Positions 1 through 9,270 are shown, counted from the first letter of the stretch. The stretch is 11,300 nt of DNA from Phoronis ovalis (GCA_028565635.1 JAOXYB010054578.1:1-11300); one strand, 5' to 3'. The notes: generated by a model from the letters alone, not told the origin. Translations and numbers: made by a program.

Positions 1-745
1 ATATGATGCTACAGTAGAATCCAGATATGTTAAAAGTAGTGTGAACGCTTAACAGGATTCAAGTTGATCTGGTTATGGATCCAGATCGAGCTCGAACCGG
101 TTCCAAAAAGGTAGTCTGAATGGCCTATATGAGTTTAAACAATAAATTAGAACAAAGTAATCAAGCACTGGGATCATTTCATCCACAACTTGGCCAAAGA
201 TTAACAGGTCAGTATAAATGTTATCAGATATAATTTCATACAGAGCCAACTTGACACCATTAAACATTAACAATCAGACAAAATCAAATACCTACTGATA
301 GATTCAATACCTGTTAACAGGGAAGTAGGATATCAGGAAGTTACCCAGTTAAAAAAACATAAATTCTAGTTTCTATTATATCATATATTTTCATTCTAGG
401 TGCTTTATTTACTTACAGGGCAGTTCTGGTAATGCACATTTGTTTGGCGCTTGTTCCTTTAGTAGCGCCTAAAATAACAGAGATACAGACAATTACGTCA
501 ATGCAAGTATTTGCATTGTATTTATCTGTATCATACCTCTTTCAAAGCTATACTTATTGGCAAGTACGAAAGTATGCAACCACACTTAACTAATCATAAT
601 CCGTTTGCATTAACTTTGCAACAGGTTTTGTTTATGTATAAAATGCTAAGATGTACTGCAGAAAGAAACACAAAATATGATATAAGTATTTGCGATGAGA
701 ATAAAGACTTAACATTACATAATTATGTGTAAATGTACTACATAA
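1..745. other. Non-coding AT-rich DNA with a palindrome cluster at 76-103
   Basis: No convincing exon is visible. Three perfect palindromes stand in a row: TGGATCCA (76-83), CGAGCTCG (87-94) and GAACCGGTTC (94-103). GATCTGG at 66-72 also pairs with CCAGATC at 81-87. TTAACAGG recurs at 49, 201 and 314. A stop-free minus-strand stretch at 270-73 has no real ATG at its 5' end and no recognisable family, so I do not call it a gene. Confidence 0.4.
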
Positions 746-749
746 ACTC

Positions 750-761
750 GGGGGGGGGGGG
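750..761 (+). repeat. Run of 12 guanines
   Basis: An uninterrupted G12 opens the repeat element, and GGTGGGGGTG follows about 20 bases later. The run is prone to length error in sequencing and to slippage in vivo. With the second G-cluster it could form a G-quadruplex on the plus strand. Confidence 0.8.
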
Positions 762-942
762 TAGTACTAAAGTTATTTTTTGGTGGGGGTGTGCAGCCCA
801 GTTGAAAATTTTGGATTTGGATTGTATACTTCTTACTTAATTTTTTCTTTGATTGCTACTGTAAAGGAATTCAAAAATTTTAGGTTCGTATCCATAAATA
901 GATTTTAGAGTTTGTATTGTGTCAATCAGTTTGCGTAAAAAT

Positions 943-1212
943 GGATTGCTACTCAAATATTTTAAAATTTGGATTGCTACCCTAAAATTTCAAAAAAAAA
1001 TGGATTGGGTTTGCTACCGCAAGCTAAAATTTTGGATTGGGTTGGGCGGCACATCCCATAGTCAAAAACCATGAGTATTGCTACCCTAATATTTCACAAA
1101 ATTTGGATTGCTACCCTTATATTTCCAAAAATTTGGATTGGGTTTGCTGCCACAATCTAAAATTTTGGATTGGGTTCCGCGGCACATCCCCGTAGTCAAA
1201 AAACCATGAGTA
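943..1212 (+). repeat. Two tandem units of about 133 bp inside the repeat element
   Basis: Unit 1 (about 943-1074) and unit 2 (about 1075-1212) share the same order of blocks: two GGATTGCTAC-type starts, TGGATTGGGTTTGCT, TAAAATTTTGGATTGGGTT, GGCACATCCC and AGTCAAAAA…CCATGAGTA. Small indels separate them. Unit 1 ends in the same CCATGAGTA as the element's right end but lacks the C-run, as expected from an internal duplication of a near-terminal segment. Confidence 0.7.
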
Positions 1213-1225
1213 GCCCCCCAGGCCC

Positions 1226-2627
1226 TGGGTGCATAAAGAATGTGCATGAAAACACTAAAATAATCAAGCCTGTATATAGTATGAAACTAGTGGAAAGATG
1301 TGAAAGTTTGTATGCACACTTATGACAACCAAAGATAATCTGTAGATTTCACTTTTATATAAATGGGATATACTAGTATTCACTCCTAGTTTCATTGTTA
1401 TTACAAAACAAAAATTTATGACTGATAGCAACTTACCAGAAAATCAAAGAATGAACTATACTTTCTATGAATTGGAAACTTTGTTCCATCTGACCATACA
1501 ACAATTAACACGAAAACCTGAAAATATCAAATGTTTCATACAGAGCAAATTCATGTGACTAAAAACTTTTGTAATATTGATAACGCGTTCTACTTTTGAC
1601 CTTTGTAATATTTTCAGTGATTAAATGGAAATTTCACATTTTGTACTGGAAATTTACCAATTTTTTTTTTACTAATAGTACAGAATTCTACACCAAAAAA
1701 AGGTATGTATTTTTCATGGCAAAAATAAGAAACTTTTTTTAAAAACCAGAAAATAATTGGGAATATTATTGAACAGAAAATAACATGAAAGACAACCTGT
1801 GATAAAAAGTTTGAATGTCAGATTAATCTTTAAATTATTTATAGATTTAAAGTGTGATCATAAATCATAGTATCATAAATTGATAAAAATATGGGAATTT
1901 ATATGGATTTTTACAATATACAGTCAAGTATTCAGATTTCTGACGCAATCTAACAGGATCTAATATTTAGTCACTTCTGTGTAAATTCAATAATTTATCT
2001 TGAACTTTTTCCCTGGCACATATTTTTAAAGATAAAGCCAAAAGTCATGAACTATTCAAATATTTCAGAATACCGGTTGTTTAATAAAAATGTCATATTA
2101 AAGAGAAGAAATTTAATTTTGGTATATTTAATAAAGATTGAGGACTGTTTATGTAATATTTTTAAATGCAAAATCTACTAAAAAAGGCCAAAATAACGAG
2201 CAGTAAGACTAGAGATTTTGCCTTATTAAATATCTGAAATTTTAATCCTGATAGGATCTTACTATGAATCCTAGAGTTTAGTTATTCATCATAAAGTCAT
2301 GAAGTGCTAGATATGGCAGTTTGATAACATATCATTGCATTATACTTAGTTCGAGAAGATCAAATACACATTAGAAATTTTTACACATAGCAAACTTCTT
2401 GAAAACATATTATTTTTAAACTAATGGAATATTGAATGCAGCTATTGTAATATCGATGTTATTTAGGAAAACATTAAATAGCCCGATTAAATATAAATTT
2501 TCAATTTAAAAATTCTCACAAAGAATTCATTATTGAATAATCTACATCAGCTTTACTGACAGACCAGTTTATAACCATAATTTTAAATACTAGAGCATAT
2601 ACAGATGATGTTTATAATGTTCAATCT
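1226..2627. other. Gene-free, strongly AT-rich stretch
   Basis: Long A/T runs and stops in every frame fill this region, and no exon or repeat with clear borders is visible. It reads as intergenic or intronic sequence. Confidence 0.6.
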
Positions 2628-2928
2628 ATTTAATTCAAGCCTACCTAACAAGGTATACTTGAACAGTCAATCTGCACTCGTGCACCTGTTTCCTACCATT
2701 CGAAACCCTTTTTCCGGGTTAGACTCGCACAAATTGCTAGGAACTCATACAGGTTTCCGGAGACTTGAACACTTGTCAAACAGCAGGTCCGAGTCTCCGG
2801 AAATCTGTACGAGTTCCTGGCAACTTATGCGACTCTGCGGAAATGACGGTTCGAGTAATAGGAATTTCGATGCGAAACCCAGAAAAGAAGTTTGAGTTTA
2901 CGCTGTTTAGGCAGGCCTGTAATTGAAT
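2628..2928. mobile_element. Long imperfect palindrome (fold-back or MITE-like element)
   Basis: The left arm (2628-2767) matches the reverse complement of the right arm (2790-2928) over nearly their whole length, around a 22-bp spacer (2768-2789). The best part is 2725-2767 against 2790-2832: 37 of 43 positions agree, including the shared core TTTCCGGAGACT. The outer ends still correspond (ATTTAATT / AATTGAAT and GCCTACCTAA / TTAGGCAGGC). The GC content is higher than the flanks. Open frames on the two strands (about 2605-2895 plus, 2979-2776 minus) give look-alike peptides (SHKLLGTHTGFRRL and SHKLPGTRTDFRRL) only because the arms mirror each other. There is no transposase, so any mobility would depend on enzymes encoded elsewhere. 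No clear target-site duplication is visible. Confidence 0.7.
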
Positions 2929-3839
2929 GCAATAGTCTTGCGATGAAGTGATAGCTGCTTGGGAAAAAAATAATTCCATTTGTTCAGCAATAAGGGGGAA
3001 ATATAGGAATAGTTAATTATGCAATGGGTTCTACATGTATGAGCAGGAAATTCTAACTGCCATGCTTCATACCAATTTTGACGGAGTTTCCCATTTTTTT
3101 CCAGTAACTTCCACTCTCAATTTCAGAACCTATAAATCACCACTATTTTGATCAGTATTTCATAGTTTATGATTTCTTACCTCTCAAATTGTATATCTTA
3201 TCATATATACTAAGTTCCTTTTATAGACTCTGACACTACTGAAACTTTTCCCCTGGCCATCAATCAATTTTGAAAACACCCATACTATAGACTCCTAGGA
3301 CTCTAACATAAAAAAGTTGCTGGGTGCCTACGAACTCTATAGAAAATCTCCTGCAAAATATTAATCTAGTAACTGCCAATGTTTACTTACATGATGCTTG
3401 TTCGGCCTCTTCTCAACACCCACACATTCAACACTCTCTAATTTTTTAGTTGCCATGGTTACTAATTATTATATATATTACTATATAAATTATTGGCATT
3501 AAATTCTGAAGTTCTGGAATTATTAAGGGCTCACATGTTTTTCTACAAAAAATAAAACAATAATTAATGTAAGTGTCAACTGATGTCAAATCTCATTATG
3601 TCAGACCACAAGATAAATGATGTACTATGGAATAACAATAATACCAAATAAGGCATATTTTTGCCAGTTTTTAAAATAAGGAACCATTAATCTGTGTCAC
3701 TTTTAATAAAATATGAAATCACACAATAACCGACAGAATCATATTAAATTCATCAGGGGAATAGTGCAGGGAAAACGGTACAATAATTGAATCGAAAACA
3801 CATTTTACTCCACTTAATATTCGTCCAAAATAATTAACA
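2929..3839. other. Gene-free AT-rich stretch
   Basis: No exon or bounded repeat is visible. An AT-only low-complexity patch lies at about 3463-3493. The 16-mer GCAATGGGTTCTACAT at 3021-3036 recurs at 6532-6547. Confidence 0.55.
3021..3036 (+). repeat. 16-bp dispersed repeat, copy 1
   Basis: GCAATGGGTTCTACAT is identical to 6532-6547. The match does not extend beyond the 16 bases. It is either a remnant of a shared repeat or chance. Confidence 0.4.
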
Positions 3840-3931
3840 TTTACTCGACCGTCTCATTCTGAGGCCCATTCTAGTTATAGCAGGTAGACTACCGCCCCAG
3901 GACACTCAGCCGTATTCATTCACTGCCTTAC

Positions 3932-3981
3932 CTATGTTCCGGGCCTATATTCCAGCACCCGCTTAATCCCAGTAAAATATT
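3932..3981 (-). other. Possible 50-nt micro-exon
   Basis: On the minus strand a good acceptor (TGTATTTTATTCAG) precedes position 3981 and a near-consensus donor (CATAG then GTAAGG) follows 3932. The 50 bases between them are GC-richer than the surroundings and open in one frame. No neighbouring exon in a matching phase was found, so this could be part of a long gene or non-coding RNA, or chance. Confidence 0.18.
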
Positions 3982-5699
3982 CTGAATAAAATACACAACA
4001 GTGGTCCTTATCTATGACTCCAACACCACTGGCAAGCTATAATACTTATTAGTTATCCAGTAATAAGTGAATTAGGAGTAGCGCTTCACCAGCTGTCAGA
4101 GATCAGTATTAAAACGTTACACTTAATGTCCTAAAAGCTCTCTTAAAATTTGATAAGGTGGGACTTGTAGCTACTTACTTTTCGTTACTCACTCTCTTTG
4201 TATACTACAATTCTTTAGCAATTCGATTATGCACGGATACTGCAATATCCTGCTGAATAACCCGACTGAATAATTACAAACAACTCCCCTCCATTCAACC
4301 TATTGTATGGGTCAATGGCTTCCGCAGCATGTATAGTGTTGTGACCCGGACGAATATTCAACAGGTCAAACCAGTGACGTTTCAATGATTTGGAATGTTG
4401 ACTATTTCCCGGAGTATTTGCACATTTCTTCTGATTGAAAAGGGCCCAGTTAGATTGCAAAATAAATTAGTTACATATGAATGTAGAAATAGATGTGCAA
4501 TGTGTTTTTTTACTTCTAAAACTATTAAAGGAAGACGAGATTATTATTTATTGTAAATAGATCGGTATCTTTTGTTGATTGAACCAAGGAAAAAACATCA
4601 AAACATATTTATTTGCTTAAAATGAGTCATTGGGAGTAGTTATCGATTATTGTTCTTGTTCGTCTAGAATATATTAATATTTTAATGTAGTAATTTCAAA
4701 ATAGAAAAAAATGAATGAAGACGCCCTGGACGATTGTTCATAAACCGGAGACTACAAATTAGTAATAATAAAAGATTTTTTTGCGATTTTCATTCAAAGT
4801 TAAAAAATTTATTTATGAAATATACATCTGTCCATGGGCTTGCCGATTTTACCGTGACTGTTGTAAATTTTAGTTTATTTCAAGTTTGCAATAATCAAAA
4901 AGTACCATACTGAATATGCAGATTCATATGGAAGTCTCAGTTGAACACGTCAGAGTAGTCTTAAAAACAGCAATGAATCACGACAGCTACTATAGTTCTG
5001 TGTATAGATGTAGTAAATAACCATGGATAATAAATATCATTCTTGTATTGTGTACCAGGGATTGTTTACTAGGTTGTGATTGTAGAACTGCTCTATTGCT
5101 CGATAGGCTAAATATGAAAACGGAAGCATCCAATGAATAAAAAAATTTAGGGCTTCTCATAGCAAAGCGAAACATTTTCCTCACATTTTTCATTTTGATT
5201 TTGATGTTTAAATTGATTATTAATAGTACAAGTGCTGCTTGAAAAGTCTTATCTGCTCCCCCCCCTTACCAGCTGCATAACCTTTCATTAAAATCATGTC
5301 GGTCAGTTCGCCTACTGAACTAGTTTGGAGAACAGATCCCTCAAAAATCTCAGTCAGTTTAAATTAGTAGACGTACAGGAGATGATTATAGTTGTATAAT
5401 TATAAATATTCAATGAAAACGAAACACATTGTTAGTGAATCCTGAACTGGTCACTTCTAAAGAATTTTAATCTATTTAATATCCTTGTAATAACCGAAGA
5501 ACCTCTGGGATAAACCAAGACAAATCAAAGAAAATTCCGAAAAACCTAAGCGTAAGCGATATTTCACCACTGAGGTATCACCATTGTAGAAAGGTGTAGC
5601 AGAAGCTATAGTTTCTTGTTCTTGTCAATGTATGCTCTTTGCGCCTATACATAGTCCAGTGGAATTATCTAACGTGTGCAAAAAGTTTCACAATGTGAA
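3982..5699. other. Gene-free stretch
   Basis: Mostly AT-rich with moderate GC in 4000-4460. A stop-free minus-strand frame at 4460-4227 has no recognisable motif and weak coding character. A small 8-bp inverted repeat, ACTTATTA/TAATAAGT, lies at 4044-4068. A C8 run lies at 5258-5265. Nothing else is supported. Confidence 0.5.
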
Positions 5700-5723
5700 A
5701 TTTCGCTAAAATTTGAGTAACAA

Positions 5724-5752
5724 ATGGATCTTTTAGAAATAAAATCGGCGCG
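5724..5752 (+). CDS. Possible short first coding exon (partial)
   Basis: ATG at 5724 directly follows TAA CAA, giving an in-frame stop, and opens a frame reading M-D-L-L-E-I-K-S-A before a textbook donor (CGCG then GTAAGTAT) at 5752/5753. CpGs are clustered across 5745-5775, as in many animal gene starts. The next exon is not identified. The acceptor ending at 6644 would add about 19 codons before a stop, giving a 28-residue product that is not convincing. Treat this as a candidate only. Confidence 0.18.
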
Positions 5753-5775
5753 GTAAGTATGGCGACGGCCGCCTA

Positions 5776-7000
5776 CTAGATATTTTCAACATAAGCGTAT
5801 ACCTCTTACTGTACAAAAGCATATATATTTCCATAGCTTTTCTGTTTCCAAAATCCGCACTTTGTTTGTAATAGACTCAGCTCACGACTAAGGACCGCCT
5901 AGTGTGCATTTTTGGAATCGCAAGTTTCCACTAGTTCTTCTTTTACTATTGATAATAATATAATAAAGACTTTTAAAGAGCCATAAATCTGCAAAAGTAT
6001 TCAGAGGCGCAAAAACATGTGAGTAAAAAAAAATTAACACAATAGTTCAAAAAGTACATAGTTATATTTCAAATATAAATTAAGGCAATAACTGAATCAC
6101 ATCCGATTTGCAATGGTAACTTTCGGGCTTCTCAGACTTTATCAGTCCATCTAAAGTGTATCGAGAATCCAGCCGAGCATAATCATACGTACGAAAATGA
6201 AGTAATCTTCTCGGGAGTAATCCAGATCGGGTGTGGCATAGCATATATAGGATGGCACGGGAGCGTGGGATATACTTTATAGTATTAAATTCAAAGTTTC
6301 AGAATAATAAAGGAGTGCGCACTATAAATGTTAGCGCATTTTATGCGTGTAAACGTGTAAATACGGTAACATCCACTAAAATAGCACGTTCAGGGTAGGT
6401 TTATATACATACATAGGAAACCTTCTAACTATCTTACAAAAAGTGCAGCATATAATTATATTAAAGCATACAAGTAAGATGACCAAAAGAGTGAGAAACA
6501 GAAGCTTCTACATTCTAAAGCCTTGGGGCCGGCAATGGGTTCTACATTTAAGGTAATTTCGTAGAATTTTGTTTTGCTACTAGAAATTGTGTGATTGATA
6601 CATGGCGGAAGTGTGACAGTTTTGAAACATAAAATTTATTTCAGCAAATGGTACAGACAGAAACATACTAAAACGGACGAGTGTAGTATTACAAAATATT
6701 AGAAAGACGCGTCCATACCTAAATACTCAGAAAAAAGTATTCGACCGCGTAGGCCTAGGCTTGATCGCCGTCTCGGGGTTTTTGCAGTACTCAGTAATTG
6801 CATAGTCTATCGTTTCACTGGGCTGTTGACGTTAATCAATCTTTCTTGTTAATTCTGTTGCGCTAAACCTTTTATGCAATTTCATGCTTGACAGTATAAT
6901 AACCATCTTATTGCTTTGCATTGTGATGCTAGACACACTGACTTAAGTACATGTATGTGCAATTACCTCCAAATTACACTTACCGGCATTATATCATCTT
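5776..7000. other. Gene-free stretch
   Basis: No long frame is present. Several CAG acceptor-like sites occur (6644, 6787), and a locally GC-richer patch lies at about 6743-6782. Taken alone these do not support an exon. Confidence 0.45.
6532..6547 (+). repeat. 16-bp dispersed repeat, copy 2
   Basis: Identical to 3021-3036, with no similarity in the flanks. Confidence 0.4.
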
Positions 7001-7100
7001 CGTGGCGCATTTGTAGCGTATTGAACTATCTATAAGCTATAAAAAGCGAACAGGTCCTGGGTTCGATTCCTGATAGGGACACACCATAAAAGGTAAGTGA
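7001..7100 (+). mobile_element. tRNA-derived SINE fragment
   Basis: GGTTCGATTCC at 7060-7070 is a perfect RNA polymerase III box B (GGTTCGANTCC). About 55 bases upstream, TGGCGCATTTGTAGC (from about 7003) resembles box A (TRGCNNAGTNGG) with one or two changes. The region folds poorly as a tRNA: the T stem is only partly paired and no matching 5' acceptor strand is seen, so this is not a functional tRNA gene. The reverse-strand translation through the box (CVPIRNRTQDL) is the type commonly seen from tRNA-SINEs. The 3' limit of the element is not defined. Confidence 0.5.
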
Positions 7101-7341
7101 GACTATTTGTTATATATGCATTTCTGTGAATTCTGTATGTGCGACAGTGAACAATGGTTCCAGGTACAGTATAAGTATTAGTGTCAACGGAGAAAAGATT
7201 AGCACCGTATAACCGCTTCATTATCACTTTTGTTCCTTTTAATAATTTTATCTTTTTTACATTTCTTTCTTTATTGAACCTCCTTCAAAAGCCAGAACCT
7301 ACAACTTATTTTTTATCCCCTTATCAAAGAATTTTATTCAG

Positions 7342-7375
7342 ACCCTAGGGAAGAACCTGGTAGCTGGTACCACAG
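7342..7375 (+). other. Possible 34-nt micro-exon with consensus splice sites
   Basis: An acceptor with an upstream T-rich tract (ending TTTTATTCAG at 7341) and a perfect donor (CACAG then GTAAGT at 7375/7376) bracket 34 bases open in two frames. Another strong donor, AAAAG then GTAAGT, lies at 7092/7093, just after the SINE box B, and would define a 249-bp intron. This could be an exonised repeat, part of an unknown transcript, or chance. Confidence 0.2.
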
Positions 7376-7432
7376 GTAAGTAGCAACTATTCTGCAGTCG
7401 CTCCAATACCCAAGTCGAAATTGATGGGAGTT

Positions 7433-7494
7433 CCTGACTTGTCATGGGGCATGGGACGGGACCTGACTTAATTGTCATGGGGCATGGGACTGGA
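7433..7494 (+). repeat. Two-copy direct repeat (29 and 33 bp), G-rich
   Basis: Copy 1 (7433-7461) and copy 2 (7462-7494) both read CCTGACTT, then GTCATGGGGCATGGGAC, then a GG tail. Copy 2 differs by a 4-bp AATT insertion and one substitution. The near-identity points to recent duplication. A related GGGACTGG recurs at about 7589-7596. Confidence 0.9.
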
Positions 7495-7706
7495 TAAATA
7501 AATGTTAGGAATAATGTCCATCATGCACTGGGGGTTACGAAGCAGGACGGGATATAAAATATACTGGGCAATGTTTGAGGAACGGCCCGGGACTGGCCAT
7601 GTAAACGCATATATCCAATGATCTTGCATCAAACTGAATCTAACCCGCCTTAAAAACCGAGTCGGACAGAATTTTTTTAGTATTAAAAGAAAAGAAAAAA
7701 TAAATT

Positions 7707-7795
7707 AAGCGGTCGCGCCCATTAAACAATATTTATAAATAGTAAAAGTAAAAGTGAAAAACCCAGAATATGAAGTGGTCGCGCCCATTACACAA
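7707..7795 (+). repeat. Direct repeat with 66-bp period and GC-rich core
   Basis: The 23-bp blocks 7707-7729 and 7773-7795 differ at two positions and share GGTCGCGCCCATTA. The 66-bp offset and the A-rich stretch between and before them (TAGTATTAAAAG / TAGTAAAAGTAAAAG) suggest a short tandem array with a third, decayed unit to the left. No coding potential. Confidence 0.75.
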
Positions 7796-7930
7796 GGTTT
7801 CTTTTTGGATATACTTAGCTAATAGCTGCCTCAAGTAACTGCACATAATTTGTCACAACACTAAGTATATATGCTGTAGTCCTACCAGCTGAAGATTGAG
7901 TTTATACTATTAGCTGCGGTTATAATATAA

Positions 7931-7990
7931 ATCTTGAACTTTAATTTATATTTTACAACACCTCAGGCTAAGACCGCTCGACCGGGTTCG
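7931..7990 (-). repeat. Weak tRNA-like (Leu/Ser type) segment
   Basis: On the minus strand GGTCGAGCGGTCTTAGCC resembles the D-arm/box A region of type II tRNAs such as tRNA-Leu. AAAGTTCAAGAT about 45 bases further on loosely resembles box B. Stem pairing is not visible. It could be a decayed tRNA or SINE head, or chance. Confidence 0.2.
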
Positions 7991-8294
7991 CCGTACTCCT
8001 AATCAGATTATTGCTACTTTCTCCAGTAGAGGTCCTTTGTTATCGGAACCTGTCGTCAGATCTTTGCAGGTTCACTAAGACAAAACATCACTTGATGAAA
8101 CCCAATCTATAAACACCCTTTTCATGTGCACTTTCCCATATTTACCGCTACGGGGTGTGTGGGGCGTATCATATCACTACACAATGCAAAATGAATATTT
8201 TTATGTATAAAATAGTTGTATTTATTCTGCTGTAACATAAATAACTTGATAAAAATAATCATTCGTAAACTCTCTTCGAAATATATAAATGGAA

Positions 8295-8335
8295 TTTTAT
8301 TAGTGAATAAATAAATGATTTATTCACTAATAAAA
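8295..8335. repeat. Perfect 18-bp inverted repeat (hairpin) with 5-nt loop
   Basis: TTTTATTAGTGAATAAAT (8295-8312) is exactly mirrored by ATTTATTCACTAATAAAA (8318-8335) around AAATG. Pairing stops immediately outside. Even in AT-rich DNA an 18-bp perfect match is unlikely by chance. It may be a tiny fold-back insertion or a product of template switching. No gene ends immediately beside it. Confidence 0.9.
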
Positions 8336-9270
8336 AATATCTTTACGTGGTTTGACTGCAAGGCTAATCCTAAGTCACACTTTCTCGCACTTATCCCCTG
8401 GTGGACAATACTTAAAACTCTTTATTACTAATCCACCTCTCGTCCATTATAATGGAAAAATGGATAAACCCGATATTTTAATTATATTTTGTCTGATTTC
8501 AAAGAAGCTTCTACGTTGCCCTGGTGAAAATAATACAGTACAAAAAGACATCAAACTGAGACAAACAGGGAAGAAAGGTTAACAATGATAGTCATATCTA
8601 CAGGCCGGGTAAAATTTCAACAATATTTTTTATTCCCTTTGTTATTTTTGCTGTTGAATGACTTTACTGGCTTTCCTGTATATTACAAGGTCAATAACTT
8701 AATGTATACATCATGATCCAGTGATAATAATTATTATAGTACACTGAGGAAATCTGCCAAATATCTATTTGAAGCACAAGTTTTTCGGAATTAAAACTTT
8801 TTTTACCTCTGCGATTTATCGTATCATTGGGATTATATTCGAAAAAAATATCCTTAAAATTTAATCTGTTTGTGATATATTGCTTCGTACTGTGTTACCC
8901 AGCTGCACGAAACCAGGCATGAAACAAATCTAAGGAAGCTTAACCTTAATATTACTGTAGATACCTGTAGGTGAATTGGATAATTGCCCCCAGACTTTAG
9001 ATCGACTTTGCATCTATTACCAGATATGGTAAAACAAGTTATTTAGTAATTGTAAAGTAAAGTCACAAAAAATGACGGATAATACACAATTTGCATGTAC
9101 CATGTTGTTACAAGGAACGCAAAACCAAAAGTTTCTAACATGCCTTCTGACTTCTGCATGTGCAGAGAACAGCGTCATTGCGCATTCACCAGACGCCGCA
9201 TACTGTGAATGTGAAACTGATCCCCGACTACATGCTCCACCAAGTGTACGTAAATTTATCTTTTACTCGT
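8336..9270. other. Gene-free stretch
   Basis: Plus-strand frames at 8352-8582 and 9072-9384 are short, overlap each other or lack a true ATG, and show no recognisable motif. AATAATTATT at about 8724-8737 lies in a 14-bp AT palindrome. I see nothing else. Confidence 0.5.

Larger units (their letters stand above)
746..1225. repeat. Decayed interspersed repeat with G/C-run inverted ends and internal tandem units
   Basis: The left end is a run of 12 G (750-761) followed by TTATTTTTTGG and GGGGGTGTGCAGCC. The right end, read in reverse complement, starts GGGGGGCTACTCATGG, then TTTTTTG and CGGGGATGTGCCGC. The two ends are imperfect inverted copies, so the element resembles a non-autonomous (MITE-like) DNA element. 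The interior repeats TAAAATTTTGGATTGGGTT and GGATTGCTACCC several times. CATAAA flanks both sides (741-746 and 1232-1237), but this may be chance rather than a target-site duplication. There is no coding capacity. I recall similar repeats from bivalves, but that needs a database search. Confidence 0.6.

Noticed and set aside
73-273. Minus-strand 66-codon open frame
   Set aside because: It begins at TTG rather than ATG, has no recognisable motif, and is of a length expected by chance. It might be a repeat fossil, but nothing supports a gene.
511-732. Plus-strand 73-codon frame
   Set aside because: No domain, codon bias, or convincing splice or start context. It lies in AT-rich DNA beside a repeat.
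2605-2895. Plus-strand 96-codon frame
   Set aside because: It lies almost entirely within the palindrome, and its mirror image appears on the other strand. The structure, not coding, explains it.
4227-4460. Minus-strand 77-codon frame
   Set aside because: Slightly GC-richer than its surroundings, but I can see no family resemblance and no supporting exon signals.
7001-7080. Functional tRNA gene
   Set aside because: Box B is perfect, but the acceptor stem has no matching 5' strand and the T stem is weakly paired. A SINE fragment is more likely.
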